Shown here: positions 28,601-41,241 of the stretch, piece after piece
Layout of the letters: the number at the start of each line of letters is the position of its first letter
Numbering within the stretch: position 1 is the first letter of the stretch
Assembly: GCA_037176725.1 (NCBI GenBank)
Contig: JAZBRS010000020.1
Coordinates: 83,460,001 to 83,524,000 of the forward strand
DNA length: 64,000 bases
Source of the DNA: Posidonia oceanica
Taxonomy: Eukaryota; Streptophyta; Magnoliopsida; Alismatales; Posidoniaceae
Reading direction: 5' to 3'
Program-made: the position numbers and the translations under genes
Notes under the pieces: model-generated
Databases searched by the model: none
Seen by the model: only the letters and a program-made list of their open reading frames with translations
What the model was told of the DNA's origin: nothing

Positions 28601-31145
28601 CATTTATTTTCTTATTTGTATAGTTTAGGTGTAAATATTGCATGTTTAGCTTAAGTTTTTCAATTTTTGCATCCCAGTCCTTCTGCCATTTATTATGCTT
28701 AGTTTTAAATTAAATACCATGCTAAATTACTGTTTTTATTTATATTTTTCAGTATTTGCTTTTCAGTCCTTTCACTGTGCGTTTCAGTTATAATATTTTG
28801 TAGTTTAGCCCCTCTGCTTTTGATTTTTGCATGTAAGTCCTGTCTTAAATCAGTTAATTTAGTTGCATGCATTTTGCCATATTGCATTGCACTCCAGGTC
28901 CCTGCATGTTTCTGATTTTGCACATAGGTCCATGCACTGTAGGAACTTAGCTTTTATTTTCTTATTTTGCATACTGCATTGCATTTCTTTTCCTCTGATT
29001 TTGCATATTTGCATTTAGGTCCATTTTAAATGGACAGTAGCTGTTATGCATGTTTTTTGGCTTATTGTATTGCATTTTCAACCCTGTTTTTTCCAAAAAT
29101 TGCACTGCAGTCCTGTTATCTGATTTTCAGAGCATGTTTTGCATATAAAATTGCATATTTGACCCCTGCATGATTTAAAAATCACACATAGGTCCTTGCA
29201 TCTTTCAAAAAACCATGTGAAAAGACCATTTTGCCCCTAAGTTGCATCCTAGCTCCTATGCTTACCAAATTGCATATAGACCCTCCACTTGCATTCCCGG
29301 ACTCCCTAGAACCCCCGTTTTCTGGAAAATTTGCATTTTAGCCCCTTTCTTTCTTCAAAAATGCTTTTGAATCCCTGTTCTTTCCAAATTGCTTTTCTTT
29401 GTCTTTTCTTGCTTTGCATGCATTCTGCATTCATCTAGTCTTGCATTTAAGCATCCCCCTTGCATACACTAGGCACTTTTAACTCCCCTTCACTTGGGAG
29501 GACCTTCAGCACACCCCTAGGACCTCCTGAACACTTAGATCTGTTCTTCTCTCCTGTTCTGGTCCTTCTGCTCCGAAGCTGCGATATCTTTCAATCCGAC
29601 CGTTGGATCTCCTCGAGTAGGCTGCCCAGGCGACCGCAGCGAAGCGCTCTTCAGCATGGACCAAGCAGATCTCCGATCAGACTCCCGGATCTCCAGGTAT
29701 GTCCTCCTGAACCCCTGCACTGCATTCATTTGCATGCCATTTGCTCCGTTTTGCGTGCTTTCAAGTTTTCTCGCCTCGTTTTGCGTGCAGTCTTGTTTTC
29801 TCGCACCGTTTTGCGTGCTGCTTCTTTGTCTTGCACCGTTTTGCGTGCCATTTAGTTTTTTCGCCTCGTTTTGCGTGCAGTCTTGTTTTCTCGCTCCATT
29901 TTGCGTGCCGCTTCTTTGTCTTGCACCGTTTTGCGTGCCCTTTAGTTTTCTCGCCCCGTTTTGCGTGCTTTCAAGTTTTCTCGCTCCGTTTTGCATGCTG
30001 CTTCTTTTGTCTTGCACCGTTTTGCGTGCCGCTTCTTTGTCTTGCACCGTTTTGCGTGCCGCTTCTTTGTTTCGCATCGTTTTGCGTGCCTTTGGTTTTC
30101 TCGCACCTTTTTGCGTGCAGTCTTGTTTTCTCGCACCGTTTTGCGTGCCGCTTCTTTGTCTTGCTCCGTTTTGCATGCCGCTTCTTTGTCTTGCACCGTT
30201 TTGCGTGCCCTTTAGTTTCCTAGCCTCGTTTCGCGTGCAGTCTTGTTTTCTTGCACCGTTTTGCGTGCCCTTTCGTTTTCTCGTCTCGTCTTGCGTGCCC
30301 TTGTTTTTCTTGCCCGATTTTGCACCCTTCTTTCGTTTTCCGCACCGTTTTGCGTTCTTGTTCCATTCCTTGCGTCATTATGCATGTCAACCTTGTTTTC
30401 GCATCTTTTCGCATTCTTGTTTCGTTCCTCGCACTATTTTACGCGGTTTCCTCTTGCATGTCGCTTGCATTGCATGTTTTCCCCGATGTTTTGTTTTATC
30501 GCCCGCATTTGCATATAGGGCTGTGATGCTTACTGTCCGGAGTTCTCACGAGCCAGGTTTCGCCCGGTTCGGAACACAGACAGCGTTGCTGAGCGCTTAG
30601 ATTGCACGTTTACTTCCTTGCATCGTCCTTCATCACTTAGAGCACACCTTTAAGCATTTAGATAGGCATTCATTGGCACTTAGGCATTCAAAGTCTGCAT
30701 TTCCCTGCATATACGAGCGTAAGCCTAGAAAGACCGATTCTCGGGCGTGTCGGGGGTGCCTAACACCTTCCCCGCGCGTAACAGGAGTCCTTACCCTCTC
30801 TTGGCCTGCAATGACCATATTGCCCTTGTCCTAGGCACGAGTCACATCATTTGCATTCATTTGCATCTCATTTCTTTTGCATTGCCTTGCATTGCATCTT
30901 TTGCTTGGTTTTGCGTGATTATTCACGCATCTCCCCGATTTTCCTCGTCTTCCGATTTAATAGACTTGGTGGCGACTCCGATTTTGTCTTATCTTCTTCT
31001 TTTCTTTCCCTTTTTTTCTTCTTTTAAATGTTTTCGAGTTAGGTCTTCCTTCTCGGACATAGCCGCTAATAGTGAGCCTGATTCCGATCGGTGCACGCGA
31101 GCTTTGGCAACGTGCATGGACGATCCGAACACTGGGATTACTACA
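25670..31145 (+). repeat. Element A 3' LTR, complete (5476 bp)
   Basis: Begins TGTTGACACCCCATTTTGAC and ends GGGATTACTACA, with TG...CA termini. It matches the 5' LTR with scattered substitutions and one 30-bp unit fewer (array about 29747-30345). It holds the same modules: splice donor at 29697, conserved box 30713-30796, PBS-like word 30970-30979. Downstream sequence shares nothing with the PBS region, so this border is exact. Confidence 0.95.
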
Positions 31146-31259
31146 CTCGGTTGACACCCGTTAAATGTCACCCTGCATTTCCCTTTGCATTATCCCATTG
31201 CATTCCCCACCGGCATTGCACATCGCACGGTGAACCCTTACATCCATCTCATTGCACTG

Positions 31260-31900
31260 GGCTAGTACCCCTAACTAATCGACTAGAAAACTCGTTAGTT
31301 TTGTCTCCACTTTGCATTTCGATGCCAAGGGTGCTTCGACTGTCCCCTGGTATCTCCACCGATACCAGGGGCATCTTTATTTGGCTATCCAATGGTATCA
31401 CATTTCCATCTGCATCCGCCCGACATCCCTAACTGTTACGAGAGCGTCTACGGACCTTTGCCACACCTTCGGGTATGGTATTCCCGTTGCATTCGTGGTT
31501 ACAAGTCATCCCACTTGTCACCACCTCTCTTGCTAACAGACTCGCTGGCCTGTCACTGCCTTCGATACCAGGAGCGTCTGGCAGCCCCTTGGTATCGTCT
31601 CACCCTCAATGAGCTGACATCCCCAACTGTCGCAGGAGTGTCTACGGACCTCTGCCGCACCTTCTGGTTCAGTATTCCCGTTCCTTTCCACCTTCAATCG
31701 GGCTGATAGTCCCACCTATCCAGTGATGAGTCTGTTAACTCCTCGCAGGCTGATAGCCTCAACTATTCGATGATGAGTCTGTTAACTCCTCGTGGGCTGA
31801 TAGCCCTAACTATCCGGTGATGAGTCCATTAACTCCTCACAGGGCTGATAACCCCTAGCTATCCAGCGATAGGTCCGTTAACTTATCACCTTTCGTCATA
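31260..31900 (+). repeat. Hairpin-unit array in element D 3' UTR
   Basis: Consecutive short inverted repeats: GATACCA/TGGTATC pairs (31340-31400 and 31560-31600), then alternating GATGAGTCTGTTAACTCCTC and GATAGCCCTAACTATC units (about 31700-31890). Loops read like CCGTTA or CCCTAA while stems vary. Same design as in A and B. Confidence 0.75.
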
Positions 31901-32831
31901 GTGTAATAGCATTCTGTTGCATATCATGGCATATCATTGCATATCATCATGTACCTTCCTTGTGCTCTCAGTAGAGTCAGTACTAGAATTGCATCTCATC
32001 ATTACACAGACATCGCGCGCTTAGGATCCGAACCCTTGGTTCATGTATTGCCTAAGGTGGCATCCTCAGCACCCGCAACTCTACGCAGTTTGCCTGCTTT
32101 GGATGATACTCACAGTAGTGCACGGCCCAGGATCGTTTTCTCAGTTCCGCGTGCCCGACGTCACACTGTATATACAATGCATTTCACTGCATAACATCGC
32201 ATCACATTGCATTCTTATTACGCTGCTACTCCTTTGTAGTCATCACACCAACTCCCACATTCCGTTTTCCCAAACATGGCATACTTAGGAAATCGAACCC
32301 CTGGTTCGCGCATTACTTAAAGTGGTATCTTCAGCATTTCGTGGCTTCCTTACAGCCAGCCAGCTTGAGATAACGCCCGCGGTAGTGCACGGCCCAGGAT
32401 CGCTTCCTTGGCATTACGTGCCCGCCACTGCATGCACATCCACAACATCTTACATTTGATACCAAACCCGCACTAGAGCTATACATCGCTCTGCGCACTT
32501 AAATCGTCTGGCTTTCCCGAAGTACTGTCCGACGAGCTTGCATTGCATTTTTCCACCACACCACGTGCATGCATCACCCGCTTTCCCCCAGTGGAGTACA
32601 GCGCAATGAGCATTAGCGTAGCCATCACATCTGCATCAGCACCGTACACTAGTCTTTGCATTGGCACAACAACCTAGTGTTCGCATACATCTACATTGCG
32701 GCAGTGAGTCATGACTTTCGGTGTATCCACTGAATAAGTGACTCAAGCCGACAGTAACATCGTGCTCCTGTCGGTTTAGGAGGGTGTCTTGTCAACCCTG
32801 AACAGCGACCTCGGTCACCTTGACCTCGCTC

Positions 32832-32840
32832 AGGGAAGGG
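32832..32840 (+). other. Polypurine tract of element D
   Basis: AGGGAAGGG then CATC and the LTR start at 32845, exactly the spacing seen in A and B. Confidence 0.85.
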
Positions 32841-32844
32841 CATC

Positions 32845-34322
32845 TGTAGACACCCCGTTTTGACGATTGGACGTCGACGGATTCCTCTGGAGGCTTGCTC
32901 GGATTATGGTCTAGCGGACCCGACCCCAAACCTACACCTAAACCCTCAAACCTGCCCAAATCCACCAAAATCCCATAAACAATGACCCAAAACCTCTATG
33001 GAGTGTTGGACGCTGCACGAGCCAGTGTCCAACATTGGACGCAGCCATTGCAGCATCCAACGTTGGACGCAGCCATTCCAGCGGCCAACGTTGGACGCTC
33101 CCAGGCAAGCGTCCAACGCACTAAGACAAAAACCAGAGCACCCACGACCTCCATTTGACCTCTATGGCCTCTGACAACTTCCCATGATCTCCCTTCCATG
33201 CCGCCACACCTTGCCGAGACCTCCCCACCATGCCTTGCCACCTGAGCAGCCTAGAAGGCTTGACCAAACAAAACCAACCCATTCAAACAACAGCAAAGAG
33301 ACAGCCGGAATTCAGAGGAAATTGAGAGCAAACCACAGCCTCCCAGCCTCCCTTGTGCGATCAGGAATGTTCCCCAGAGTGAACCGAAGCTTCCCGCACA
33401 TTTCCCTGGCCTCCAAACCTCTTTCCGAGCTTGTCAAGCGCCCATCGTCCGTCGACTCCAACCGGCCACACACATCCGCGCCGCGACATCTCCAGCATGA
33501 ATTACAAGTAGACACCTCCTCCTCCTTAGCTCCTCGCTCCTCCCTCACCCTCATGAGGCTCCACAGTCGGACTTCGTGGCTTTCCGGCCACTACGGTGGC
33601 CGAAAAAGCCATGTATTCCGGCGGCAAGATGGAGGAGGCGGGTAGAGCGAATCAGTCAACTATTTCTAGCGTTAAATGCATGTCTGTGATCGTTATTGCA
33701 TGCTCTTGCTTATTAGCTAGCTAATTTTAAGTTTTCAATCGATTTGATTGCCTATGCATGATCTGAAGCATCCCGATGTGTTGGACGCTAGAACTGGTGC
33801 GTCCAACGTAGGACGCTGCCATTCCCAACGTCCAACGCCTTTGTTGCTCATTTGCTGCTTTCTTTCTCTTGCAAGTAGATTAAAATGTTTGTTGAGGTCT
33901 GAATCATTGTGCATACACTTCTCACGCATGCATCCACTTATGTTGTAATCTCATTTTTCATTTCTTTTAAAATGCATGTTAACTCTACTGCATTTCTGTT
34001 TGAACTTGGTTCAGGGTGTTGGACGCTAGAAATGGCGCGTCCAACGTAGGACGCTGCCAATCCCAGCGGCCAACAACCCTGTTCCCTTTTAGCTTATTAT
34101 TCTCTCATAATGCAATCAATCATTTCCTGACCATATTACTTGAAGCATGCATTAGCACACACACATTAGTACCATGCATTGGATCTTGTGCTTTACTTCT
34201 CTTAAATGCATTTTAATTCAAGTGCCCTTTTTCTGTTTGAATCTGGCTTGGCACGTTGGACGCTGGCTATCCTGCGTCCAACATTGGATGCAAGATGCTA
34301 GGCAGATAATGCTGCTATTCTC
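32845..34322 (+). repeat. Element D 3' LTR, first 1.5 kb (then interrupted by E)
   Basis: Starts TGTAGACACCCCGTTTTGAC right after a PPT. It carries TTGGACGC double-hairpin modules at 33006-33116, 33781-33835, 34019-34073 and 34256-34292. F (46103-47835) has the same start and modules in the same order with similar spacing, so the two are one LTR family. No TG...CA end or target duplication is seen before the next LTR start at 34323, so this copy is probably split by element E, with its remainder beyond the window. The alternative is an LTR shared by D and E in tandem. Confidence 0.65.
33006..33116. repeat. Quadruple TTGGACGC hairpin cluster
   Basis: Four hairpins in a row, each TTGGACGC, 10-11 variable bases, then a form of GCGTCCAA, joined by CG or CA. 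The 111 bp equal two 55-56 bp modules. Other single modules in D: 33781-33835 and 34019-34073, both with the half-site ACGTAGGACGCT. Confidence 0.85.
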
Positions 34323-34688
34323 TGTAGATACCCCGTTTTGACACTCCCCTTGCATTTTTAGGTGCCATTACCTCATATTATGTTCCACTCATTTTTATAA
34401 GCTTTTTGCTCAGCTTAAGTACTCTCTAAAAACCCATTTGCCTCTCTGGAACGTTGAACGTAGCATTTAACTGCGTCTAACATTGGACGCAGCATACAGC
34501 TGTGTCCAACAGTTCCAGTTCGTTTTATTTCCAAATCTGCCAATATTCCTTTTGGACCCAAACCATCTGTGAAAGTCAAACAGATCCACGTCAACAAAAT
34601 CACCTCATTAAATTGATTGACACTTGTTCCCTTGATTGAGAAGCCAAAATTGGCAAGTTTACATTTTACGTGTGTTGGACGCTGGATG

Positions 34689-34846
34689 CTTTGACTTTAG
34701 CCAAATAAGGCAAGTTTAGGGAAACACAAAACCAGGTTATTGGACGCTATGATTAACAGCGTCCAACGTTGGACGCTGTTAATCATAGCGTCCAATAACC
34801 TGGTTTTGTGTTTCCCTTAACTTGCCTTATTTGGCTAAAGTCAAAG
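34689..34846. repeat. 158 bp near-perfect palindrome without spacer
   Basis: Centre between 34767 and 34768. Each arm has 79 bases and only one pair fails (AAGTTTAGGG versus the complement of CCCTTAACTT). The centre is one TTGGACGC module (34740-34795) in which the two 'variable' loops are themselves reverse complements (ATGATTAAC / GTTAATCAT). No other module in the window shows this. Confidence 0.95.
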
Positions 34847-35081
34847 TCCGTGTTTTGCCTCCACTAGAGGTCCTTTGACCAGTCAAGGCTTTAATTGGCC
34901 TAAATGGTCATTAATCAGCCTTTTATTGAGGAATATTTTTTGATCTTAGCATCTTTGCCTCGAAGGGTCGTTGGACGCTCCTTATTCCAGCGTCCAACAT
35001 TGGACGCTGTAACGGTCAACGTCCAACACCTCTGAAACAGGAAAGTTTGCTGACTTGGCCTTTGTATCCTTATTTGTTCCT

Positions 35082-35105
35082 CCCCTACTTCTATAAAAGT
35101 AGGGG
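35082..35105 (+). promoter_or_regulatory. TATA box inside a 9-bp hairpin (element E)
   Basis: CCCCTACTT and AAGTAGGGG form a perfect 9-bp inverted repeat around the 6-base centre CTATAA, so TATAAAA (35092-35098) spans loop and stem. It is the best core promoter in the window. Transcription would start near 35120-35130. Confidence 0.65.
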
Positions 35106-35306
35106 TACCCCCACTAGGTCAAAGGACGGAAAATTGGAGTAAGGCTGGTGGGTTTTGAGTGTCACAAATTTGAGCTAGAATCATGAGTGGAATTATATTG
35201 ATAGAGTTTTGAGAGAGTTTGAGTCTTCTTCGATCTCCAACCTTGCCAATGAAGTCTTGCGTTCTACGCATACCACCCATATCAAAAGGGGGTTTTCTAT
35301 TTAATA

Positions 35307-35311
35307 GTTTG
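35307..35311. other. Target-site duplication, left copy (GTTTG)
   Basis: Matched by GTTTG at 41237-41241 on the other side of solo LTR 2. Confidence 0.9.
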
Positions 35312-38300
35312 TGTAGTAATCCCAATCAGAATTAGGCGTACTATTAGCGGCTAAGTCCGAGGAAGAGGGTTCAACTCGAAAACACTTAAAACAAAGGAGA
35401 AAAGATAAGAAAAGAAGAAGATAAGACAATTCAGAGTCGCCACCATGTCTATTATCGGGAGACAAGGAAAATCGGGGGAAATGCGTGAGTTAACACGCAA
35501 AACCAAGCAAGAAATGCAAAGCAAAGCAATGCGAAGGAAAACAAATGCGAATGAATGCAAATGGGATGACTCATGCCTAGGATAAGGGCAATATGGTCAT
35601 TGCGGGCCAAAAGACTGGGCAAGGACTCCTGTTACGTGCGGGGAAGGTGTTAGGCACCCCCGACACGCCCGAGAATCGGTCTTTCTAGGCTTACGCTCGC
35701 ATACGCAGGGAAATGCAGATTTGAATGCCTAAATGCCAATGAATGCCTGAATGAATGCTCATAGGTGTGCTCTAAGTGGTGGGATACAATGCAGGAAAGT
35801 AAACGTGCAGTCTAAGTGCTCAGCAGTGCTGTCTGTGTTCCGAATCGGGCGAAACCTGGCTCGTGAGAACTCTAGGCAGTAAGCATCACTGCCCTATATG
35901 CAAATGCAAGCGAAAAAGCAAAACGACGGTAAAACCAAGCAATGCAGGCGACATGCAAAGGAAAACGGCATAAGACACGCAAAACAATGCGAGAAGCGGA
36001 AGCGGCATGCAAAACGTTGCAAGAAAACAAGATCGGCACGCAAGACGGTGCAAGAAAGCAAAGTGGCACGCGAAACGGTGTAGAAAACAAAGCAGGCACG
36101 CAGGACGGTGCCAGAAAACGAAGCTGGCACGCAAAACGGTGCCAGAAAACGAAGCGGGCACGTAAAACGGTGCCAAAACAGAGCAGGCAGGCGAAACGGT
36201 GCCAAAAGACAAGGCGGGCACGCAAAACGGTGCCAAAAGCAAAGCGGGCACGTAAAACGGTGCCAGAAAATGAAGCAGGCACACAAAACGGTGCCAAAAA
36301 TAGAGCAGGCACGCGAAACGGTGCCAAAAGACAAGGCAGGCACGCAAAACGGTGCCAAAAGCAAAGCGGGCACGCAAAACTGTGCCAAAAGCAAAGCAGG
36401 CACGCAAAACGGTGCCAGAAAACGAAGCAGGCACGCAAAACGGTGCCAAAAACAGAGCAGGCACGCGAAACGGTGCCAAAAACAAAGCGGGCACGTGAAA
36501 TGGTGCCAAAAGCAGAGCGGAATAAAACATCGACAAAGCCATGCAGATGTAAATGCAAAGAGAGAGGACAAGAGAAGCAAAAGGAGAAGCAAACAGTGCG
36601 TGTGTGAGAACAGACACTGTTTAAGGGCCACACAAAGTAGGTGTGAAGACCTACAATGGGGAAAATAAGCAAGTAGAAGGATCACCTCCATTTTGTAACT
36701 GTTTCCCACTAAACCGTCCCACGATATTTCTCGCACGCTGCCCAAAGCTCGCAGTGCGATCAAATCGTGAAAAAGGGGGAAGAAAGTCGTAATTAGTGGT
36801 GAATCCAGGGGAAACACAACACAAAGCACTTGGGAATACGTGAAAAAGGGGAGCAGAGCTGATAGATAAGAAGAGGAAGTCTTGTTCTACATGTTCGAGG
36901 AAACAGAAAGCGAAAACGATGCATGCAATGCAAATGGTGTGCAAATGAATGCTGTGCAGGGGTTCAGGAGGACTTACCTAGGAAATCTGAAGCCTGATCT
37001 GAGATCTGCTTGGTCCATGCTGAAGAGCGCTCCGCCGGGGTCGTCCAGGTAGCTTGGTTGAGAAGATCCAACGGCCGGATCTGAAGATATCCCAGCTTCA
37101 AGGCAGATGGGCCAGAACAGGGGAGAAGAATGGATCTAGGTGTACAGGAGGTCCTAGGGGTGTACACAACAGGTCCTCCCATGTGAATGGGAGCTAAGAA
37201 TGCTTAAGTGTGTGCAAGGAATGCCAAATGCAAGAATGCATGAGTGCAATGCATACAGAATGCAAGAAAAGACCTAAGGATGATTTTTCAGAAAATTGGG
37301 AACTTATATGCAATTTTTGAGAAAGTGGGGGCCTAAATGCAAAGATCTTGAAAAATTAAGAGTCTAAAAGCGAGATTTTTGAAAACTTGGGGGTCTGAAT
37401 GCAATTTTGCAAGATGCAGGGTTTAAAATGCAATCTAACAAGGTAAACATGTATTGGAATAAGCTTTGCAATCAAATGAAGGACCTATATGCAATTTTAA
37501 AACATGCAGGGGTTGAAATGCAATTTTTGTGAGAAAAATGCAAGTTAAATGCATGCTATGCATTATGCAGAGGACCTATGTGCAAAATCAGGAAGCAAGA
37601 GCTAAGAATGCAATGCAGTAAATGAAGGATGAAAACAGAATGCTTGATAACAGATCAGAGGACCATGTTGCAAATAATGCAAAGATCAGGACTTAACAGC
37701 AATTTAATAAGATAACGGCAAGCATTTAGATGGCATTTAACAACTAAAGGACCTAATTGCAAAAATAAAAACATGCTGGGGCAGACAGTAAAGCATAGCC
37801 AGTTATGTTGAACTAAGAACGGACTGATATGCAAATATAACAACTTACTGGACTAGATCTAAAGAGATAAAGTTAAACTACAACAGCAGAGGACCATCAT
37901 GTAATAAAAGAAACATGCAGGACTTAATTTAAAGAGACAACTAAAGAAGATGAACTGCATATGGATGAAAGTACAAATAGGCAAGATTATAGGTTTTAAC
38001 TGCAATTCAATATGATTTTAAATCAGACTAAAATGAGTCTTCAACTGAGCTGGACCAAGATGCAATATTAGAAACTTAATATGATAGCAATGCAATGTAA
38101 GGAAAATATGATAAGTTAACAAAAAAAATAAAAAAACAAACAGTGGAGAGCGTGCTTACAGGGGAGAAGGCCGGAGCTTCACCGGCGAGTCCTCTGGACC
38201 GGCGGAGGAGGGGTCGGCGCGACGCAAGCGGGGAGCGGGGGAGTCCGGCGTGGTGTGGCGGAGGCGGAGGAGGCCCAGCGAGGCGTCGGCGGCGGCGGAG

Positions 38301-41236
38301 GCACGCGGGAGCGCTGCTGCACTCGGAGCGCCGGCGATCGGCACCGGAGAAGAAGAAGACTTCGGCGAGGTCGTGCGGGCGGCACAGGCGACGAAAAGCC
38401 TCGGAGAAAGGCCGAGGAGCTAGAGGGGGAAGAGGAGAATCCGGAGGAGGGTTCTTTCACCTCTCACGCGCGGTGGAGAGGGCCACCCACCTAGGTGGTT
38501 CTCGGCCGGCCGGAGGGAAGTGGTGACGGTGCGGGGCGGCGGCTGCTAGTGCTGGGGAGGTTCGGGGGCGTCGCCGGAGGTCCGAGGAAGATGACGGAGC
38601 TTCCAGAAGTACGTTCTACAGCCTGGAGTAGGATCTGGTCCGACCGAGCTCCTACTGTGAAGGCCGAGGTGGGTACGGCGGTGTGTGGCGTTCCAGGCCG
38701 AGACAAGGGCACGGGCGGCTAGGTGGTTGTTCGAGGAACGCGTGGGAGGAAGCGGAAGTGAATTCCACTGAGCGTGGAGGGAGTTCTAGATGTTTGAAGT
38801 TTTCGGGCAGAAATGGGACCCAAGTGTTTGTAATGGAATGCGATGGCTGTGGGAGGTTTCGTGGTGAGATCTTGGGTGTTCTGTGAAGGTGGGGTTCTGG
38901 TGAATCCAAGTGCCAAGTTCAGGGATTTTAGGAGGCTCGTAGTGGTGGATTTGCAATCAAGAAGGTGGTTCTGATGGAGTTGGGTGCTGAAGCTTTTCAG
39001 AGGCTAATTTCAGAGGTGATTCGTGGTGGTTTCTGGCTCTGGAAGTGGGGAAGGGAAGCTGGAGATTCTAGGCTTGAGGGTGTATGAGCATCTACTGGTT
39101 TGAATCCAATTTTTTTTTGGTTTTTGTCCTCCCTTCTTTCCACTGATTTTTCTGGTCAGAGGGAGGAAGAATGGGTCTTTGGGTGGCAGGGCATGGGAGT
39201 GATGGGGGGCTGATCTGGTGGCCACAGGGCATGGGAGTGAGGTCGGGAAGTCCATGGTGGTGTCAGGCGAGGTTTGAAAAGAGAGGAGAAGGTTCTGTCG
39301 TTTTTGCCTCCTGAGAGAGAGGGAGAAGAATGGAAGAAGAAGAAGAGAAGGAGGGAAGGAGGAGGGGAAATCGTGCATGGGCTGTGGGCTTGTGGAGAAA
39401 AGAAATAAAGAAAGAAGGAAGGAAGGAGGGGAAGAGTTGGGTCAGATGGGCTGGACCAAAAGAAGAAGAGATAGAAAAGAAAGGGAAGAAGGAAGGAAAA
39501 GAAAGAAAGAGGAGAAAGAAGAAGGATAAAAAAGAATAAAATAAAATAAAATGGGAATAAAAATAAAAAGACTTTAAGGTGATTGCCCAAGTTAGGATTT
39601 TTAGATTAGGTTTTTTAATGGTTGTTTTTAATTAGGATTTTAGGATTAAGGAGTTTTAGTTTTGATTAGGATTTTGAGTTTTCTTTAAGTGGTTTTTGAT
39701 TTTTGTTTAAATGTTTATTAAGTTTTTAAATTGTCTTTTAGTTATGTTTTTCTTGTTAAGTCTTTGGAATCTTTGATTAGGCTTTTTAAAGATCGTTTTT
39801 AGATTAATTAGGGAGAGTTTTAGCCTTTGATTTTAATCTTTTTTAGGGCTTTGTTTAAGTTTTGTTTTAAATTTGATTTTGTTTGTTGAATTCTTTTAAT
39901 ATATATTTCTTTAGTTAAGTTCTTCTTGTTAGGTTTCTAATTAAGTGTTTTCTTCTAATTTTGATTGTTTGTTCTTTTCTTTTTAATTAAGTTTTCAAAT
40001 TGTTTCTTTTAGAATTGTTAAGTTAAGTTTTCCCCCTTTTTTTGATTACTTGCCTTAGTATTTTAAGTTGTTCTCTTTCCTTCTAGGATTTGTTTTTTTT
40101 TTTTGATTGTTCTCAGTAGGATTTTTTACTCTGGCTTGTTTCGATTACATTTTGGTTTTTTCTCTGATTTTATAGCATTTTCTTTTGTTTGTTTTGTATT
40201 TTTTAGATTACATTCTCAATTTCCTTTTTTAATTGGATTTAGTTAGGTTTTTGCTTTTGATTGTTTGTCTAAGTTTTTAATTATTTATTTTTAGGATTTT
40301 GACTTGTTTCTCTTTTGTTTTAGAGTTTTAAATGTTTTTAAAGGTTTTTTAGGGGTTTAGTAAGAGAGGAGAAGAGGAAATTAGAACGGAGGGGAAAAGG
40401 GGGAAATGGAGGGATAAATAGGAAAGAGAGGAGTTGAAGGAAAATAATTTTTAGAAAATCAAAGAAAATGGTAAAAATAAGATAAAAATAGGAATAAGAT
40501 TGAGAAGAGATAGGAGCACAACGAGGGCCTACAGCCAAACAAAAATGAGGGAGAAAAGGAGGTGAAAAGAAGGAGGATAATCAGGAGAGAGAGAGGAGAG
40601 AGAAAAGAATAATCCAAGAGAGAGAAAAGGATAATTTGGGTAAATGGAGGTCTTAGAGGTTTCAAAAAGGGGTGAAATTTGGTGGGTGTGTAGTCTAGGG
40701 TCTCTAGTGTGAGACCTAGGGTTTTGGTTTGGTTTTGAGAAAGTTTTGGAAGGGTTTTGAGGTGTAGAAAAAGGGTAGTTTTGCCTAAGTTTTCTAGGGT
40801 TTTTGGGGGTGGTTTTGGTTTTAAAGTTTCTAGGATTTTTGGTGGGTTTGTTAAGTCAGGGATGGTGAGTTCTCCTATGGTTTTTGGTTAGTTTTTGGGC
40901 TTGGGAAAGGGGTGTGATTCTAGGTTAAGTTTGGGCTTGTTTTGGAGGAAAAGAGAAAGGGAGAGGTGTGGATTAGGTCCCGCAATTGGATGGTTTCAGG
41001 TTAAGGTCTTGGATGGTTTCAGGGTAAGGTTTTGGATGGTTTCAGGGTAAGGTTTTGAGAGTGTTTTGGGGTGGTTTTCTGGATTAGAAAATGGGTGTAG
41101 TTCTAGATTTGGTTTTGAGGTTTAAGGTGGGGTTTTGATTTGAATGGAAGGGCGAAGAGAAATGTGTAATTTTAGGTTTTTTCCTAGCCGCCAGGGAGAT
41201 CTGCCAATTCAGCCTTGTCGAAATGGGGTGTCAACA
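35312..41236 (-). mobile_element. Solo LTR 2 (Tat family, minus strand) inside element E LTR
   Basis: Starts TGTAGTAATCCCAATCAG and ends AAATGGGGTGTCAACA, the reverse complement of the A-type LTR termini. It is 5925 bp long, flanked by GTTTG on both sides, with no internal region. Modules: PBS-like word 35432-35442, conserved box 35617-35700, 30-bp array 35990-36530, splice donor GTAAGT (GT at 36977), TGCA tract 37200-38130, GC-rich block 38140-38720, AT-rich block, purine tracts. It has the same family and orientation as solo LTR 1 but is clearly diverged from it. Confidence 0.93.
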
Positions 41237-41241
41237 GTTTG
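41237..41241. other. Target-site duplication, right copy (GTTTG)
   Basis: Matches 35307-35311. Confidence 0.9.

Larger units (their letters stand above)
1..31145 (+). mobile_element. Element A: giant Tat-lineage Ty3/Gypsy LTR retrotransposon, 5' end clipped by window
   Basis: The segment 1-5369 is repeated almost base for base at 25805-31145, in the same orientation, with a PBS just inside the left copy and a PPT just before the right copy. Between them lies a gag-pol frame in the order Gag, protease, RT, RNase H, second RNase H, integrase. The 3' LTR shows that about 135 bp of the 5' LTR lie left of the window. Subtracting the nested solo LTR (17021-22854) and its extra target-site copy gives an element of about 25.4 kb, the size range known for Ogre-type Tat elements. 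The two LTRs differ by scattered substitutions and roughly one unit of a 30-bp array, so insertion was fairly recent; divergence was judged by eye and not computed. Bases 31146-31150 (CTCGG) should be the right target-site duplication, but its partner is outside the window. Two nonsense codons and the nested insertion make this copy non-autonomous today. Confidence 0.93.
31146..32844 (+). mobile_element. Element D: 3' UTR and PPT of an older Tat element hosting A
   Basis: Directly after A's 3' LTR lies sequence matching the 3' UTR of element B (minus strand, 54450 down to 52500): the words GATACCAGGGGCATCTTT, GTCTACGGACCT, GCACGGCCCAGGATCG, and hairpins such as GATAGCCCTAACTATC. It ends in the PPT AGGGAAGGG (32832-32840), CATC and an LTR start. 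Element A therefore inserted into D, whose left part is outside the window. Two diverged copies of a segment with GCACGGCCCAGGATCG lie at about 32040-32260 and 32285-32470. No ORF is convincing. Confidence 0.8.
34323..35311 (+). repeat. Element E 5' LTR, left part (U3)
   Basis: Holds modules at 34453-34509, 34740-34795 and 34971-35026, the long palindrome 34689-34846 and a TATA box at 35092-35098. The TATA position fits a U3 promoter, supporting 34323 as the LTR start. It is interrupted at 35311 by solo LTR 2 and resumes at 41242. Confidence 0.6.

Noticed and set aside
35898..36829. Overlapping ORFs of 160-310 codons on both strands in solo LTR 2
   Set aside because: They follow the local tandem array and consist of its translated repeats.
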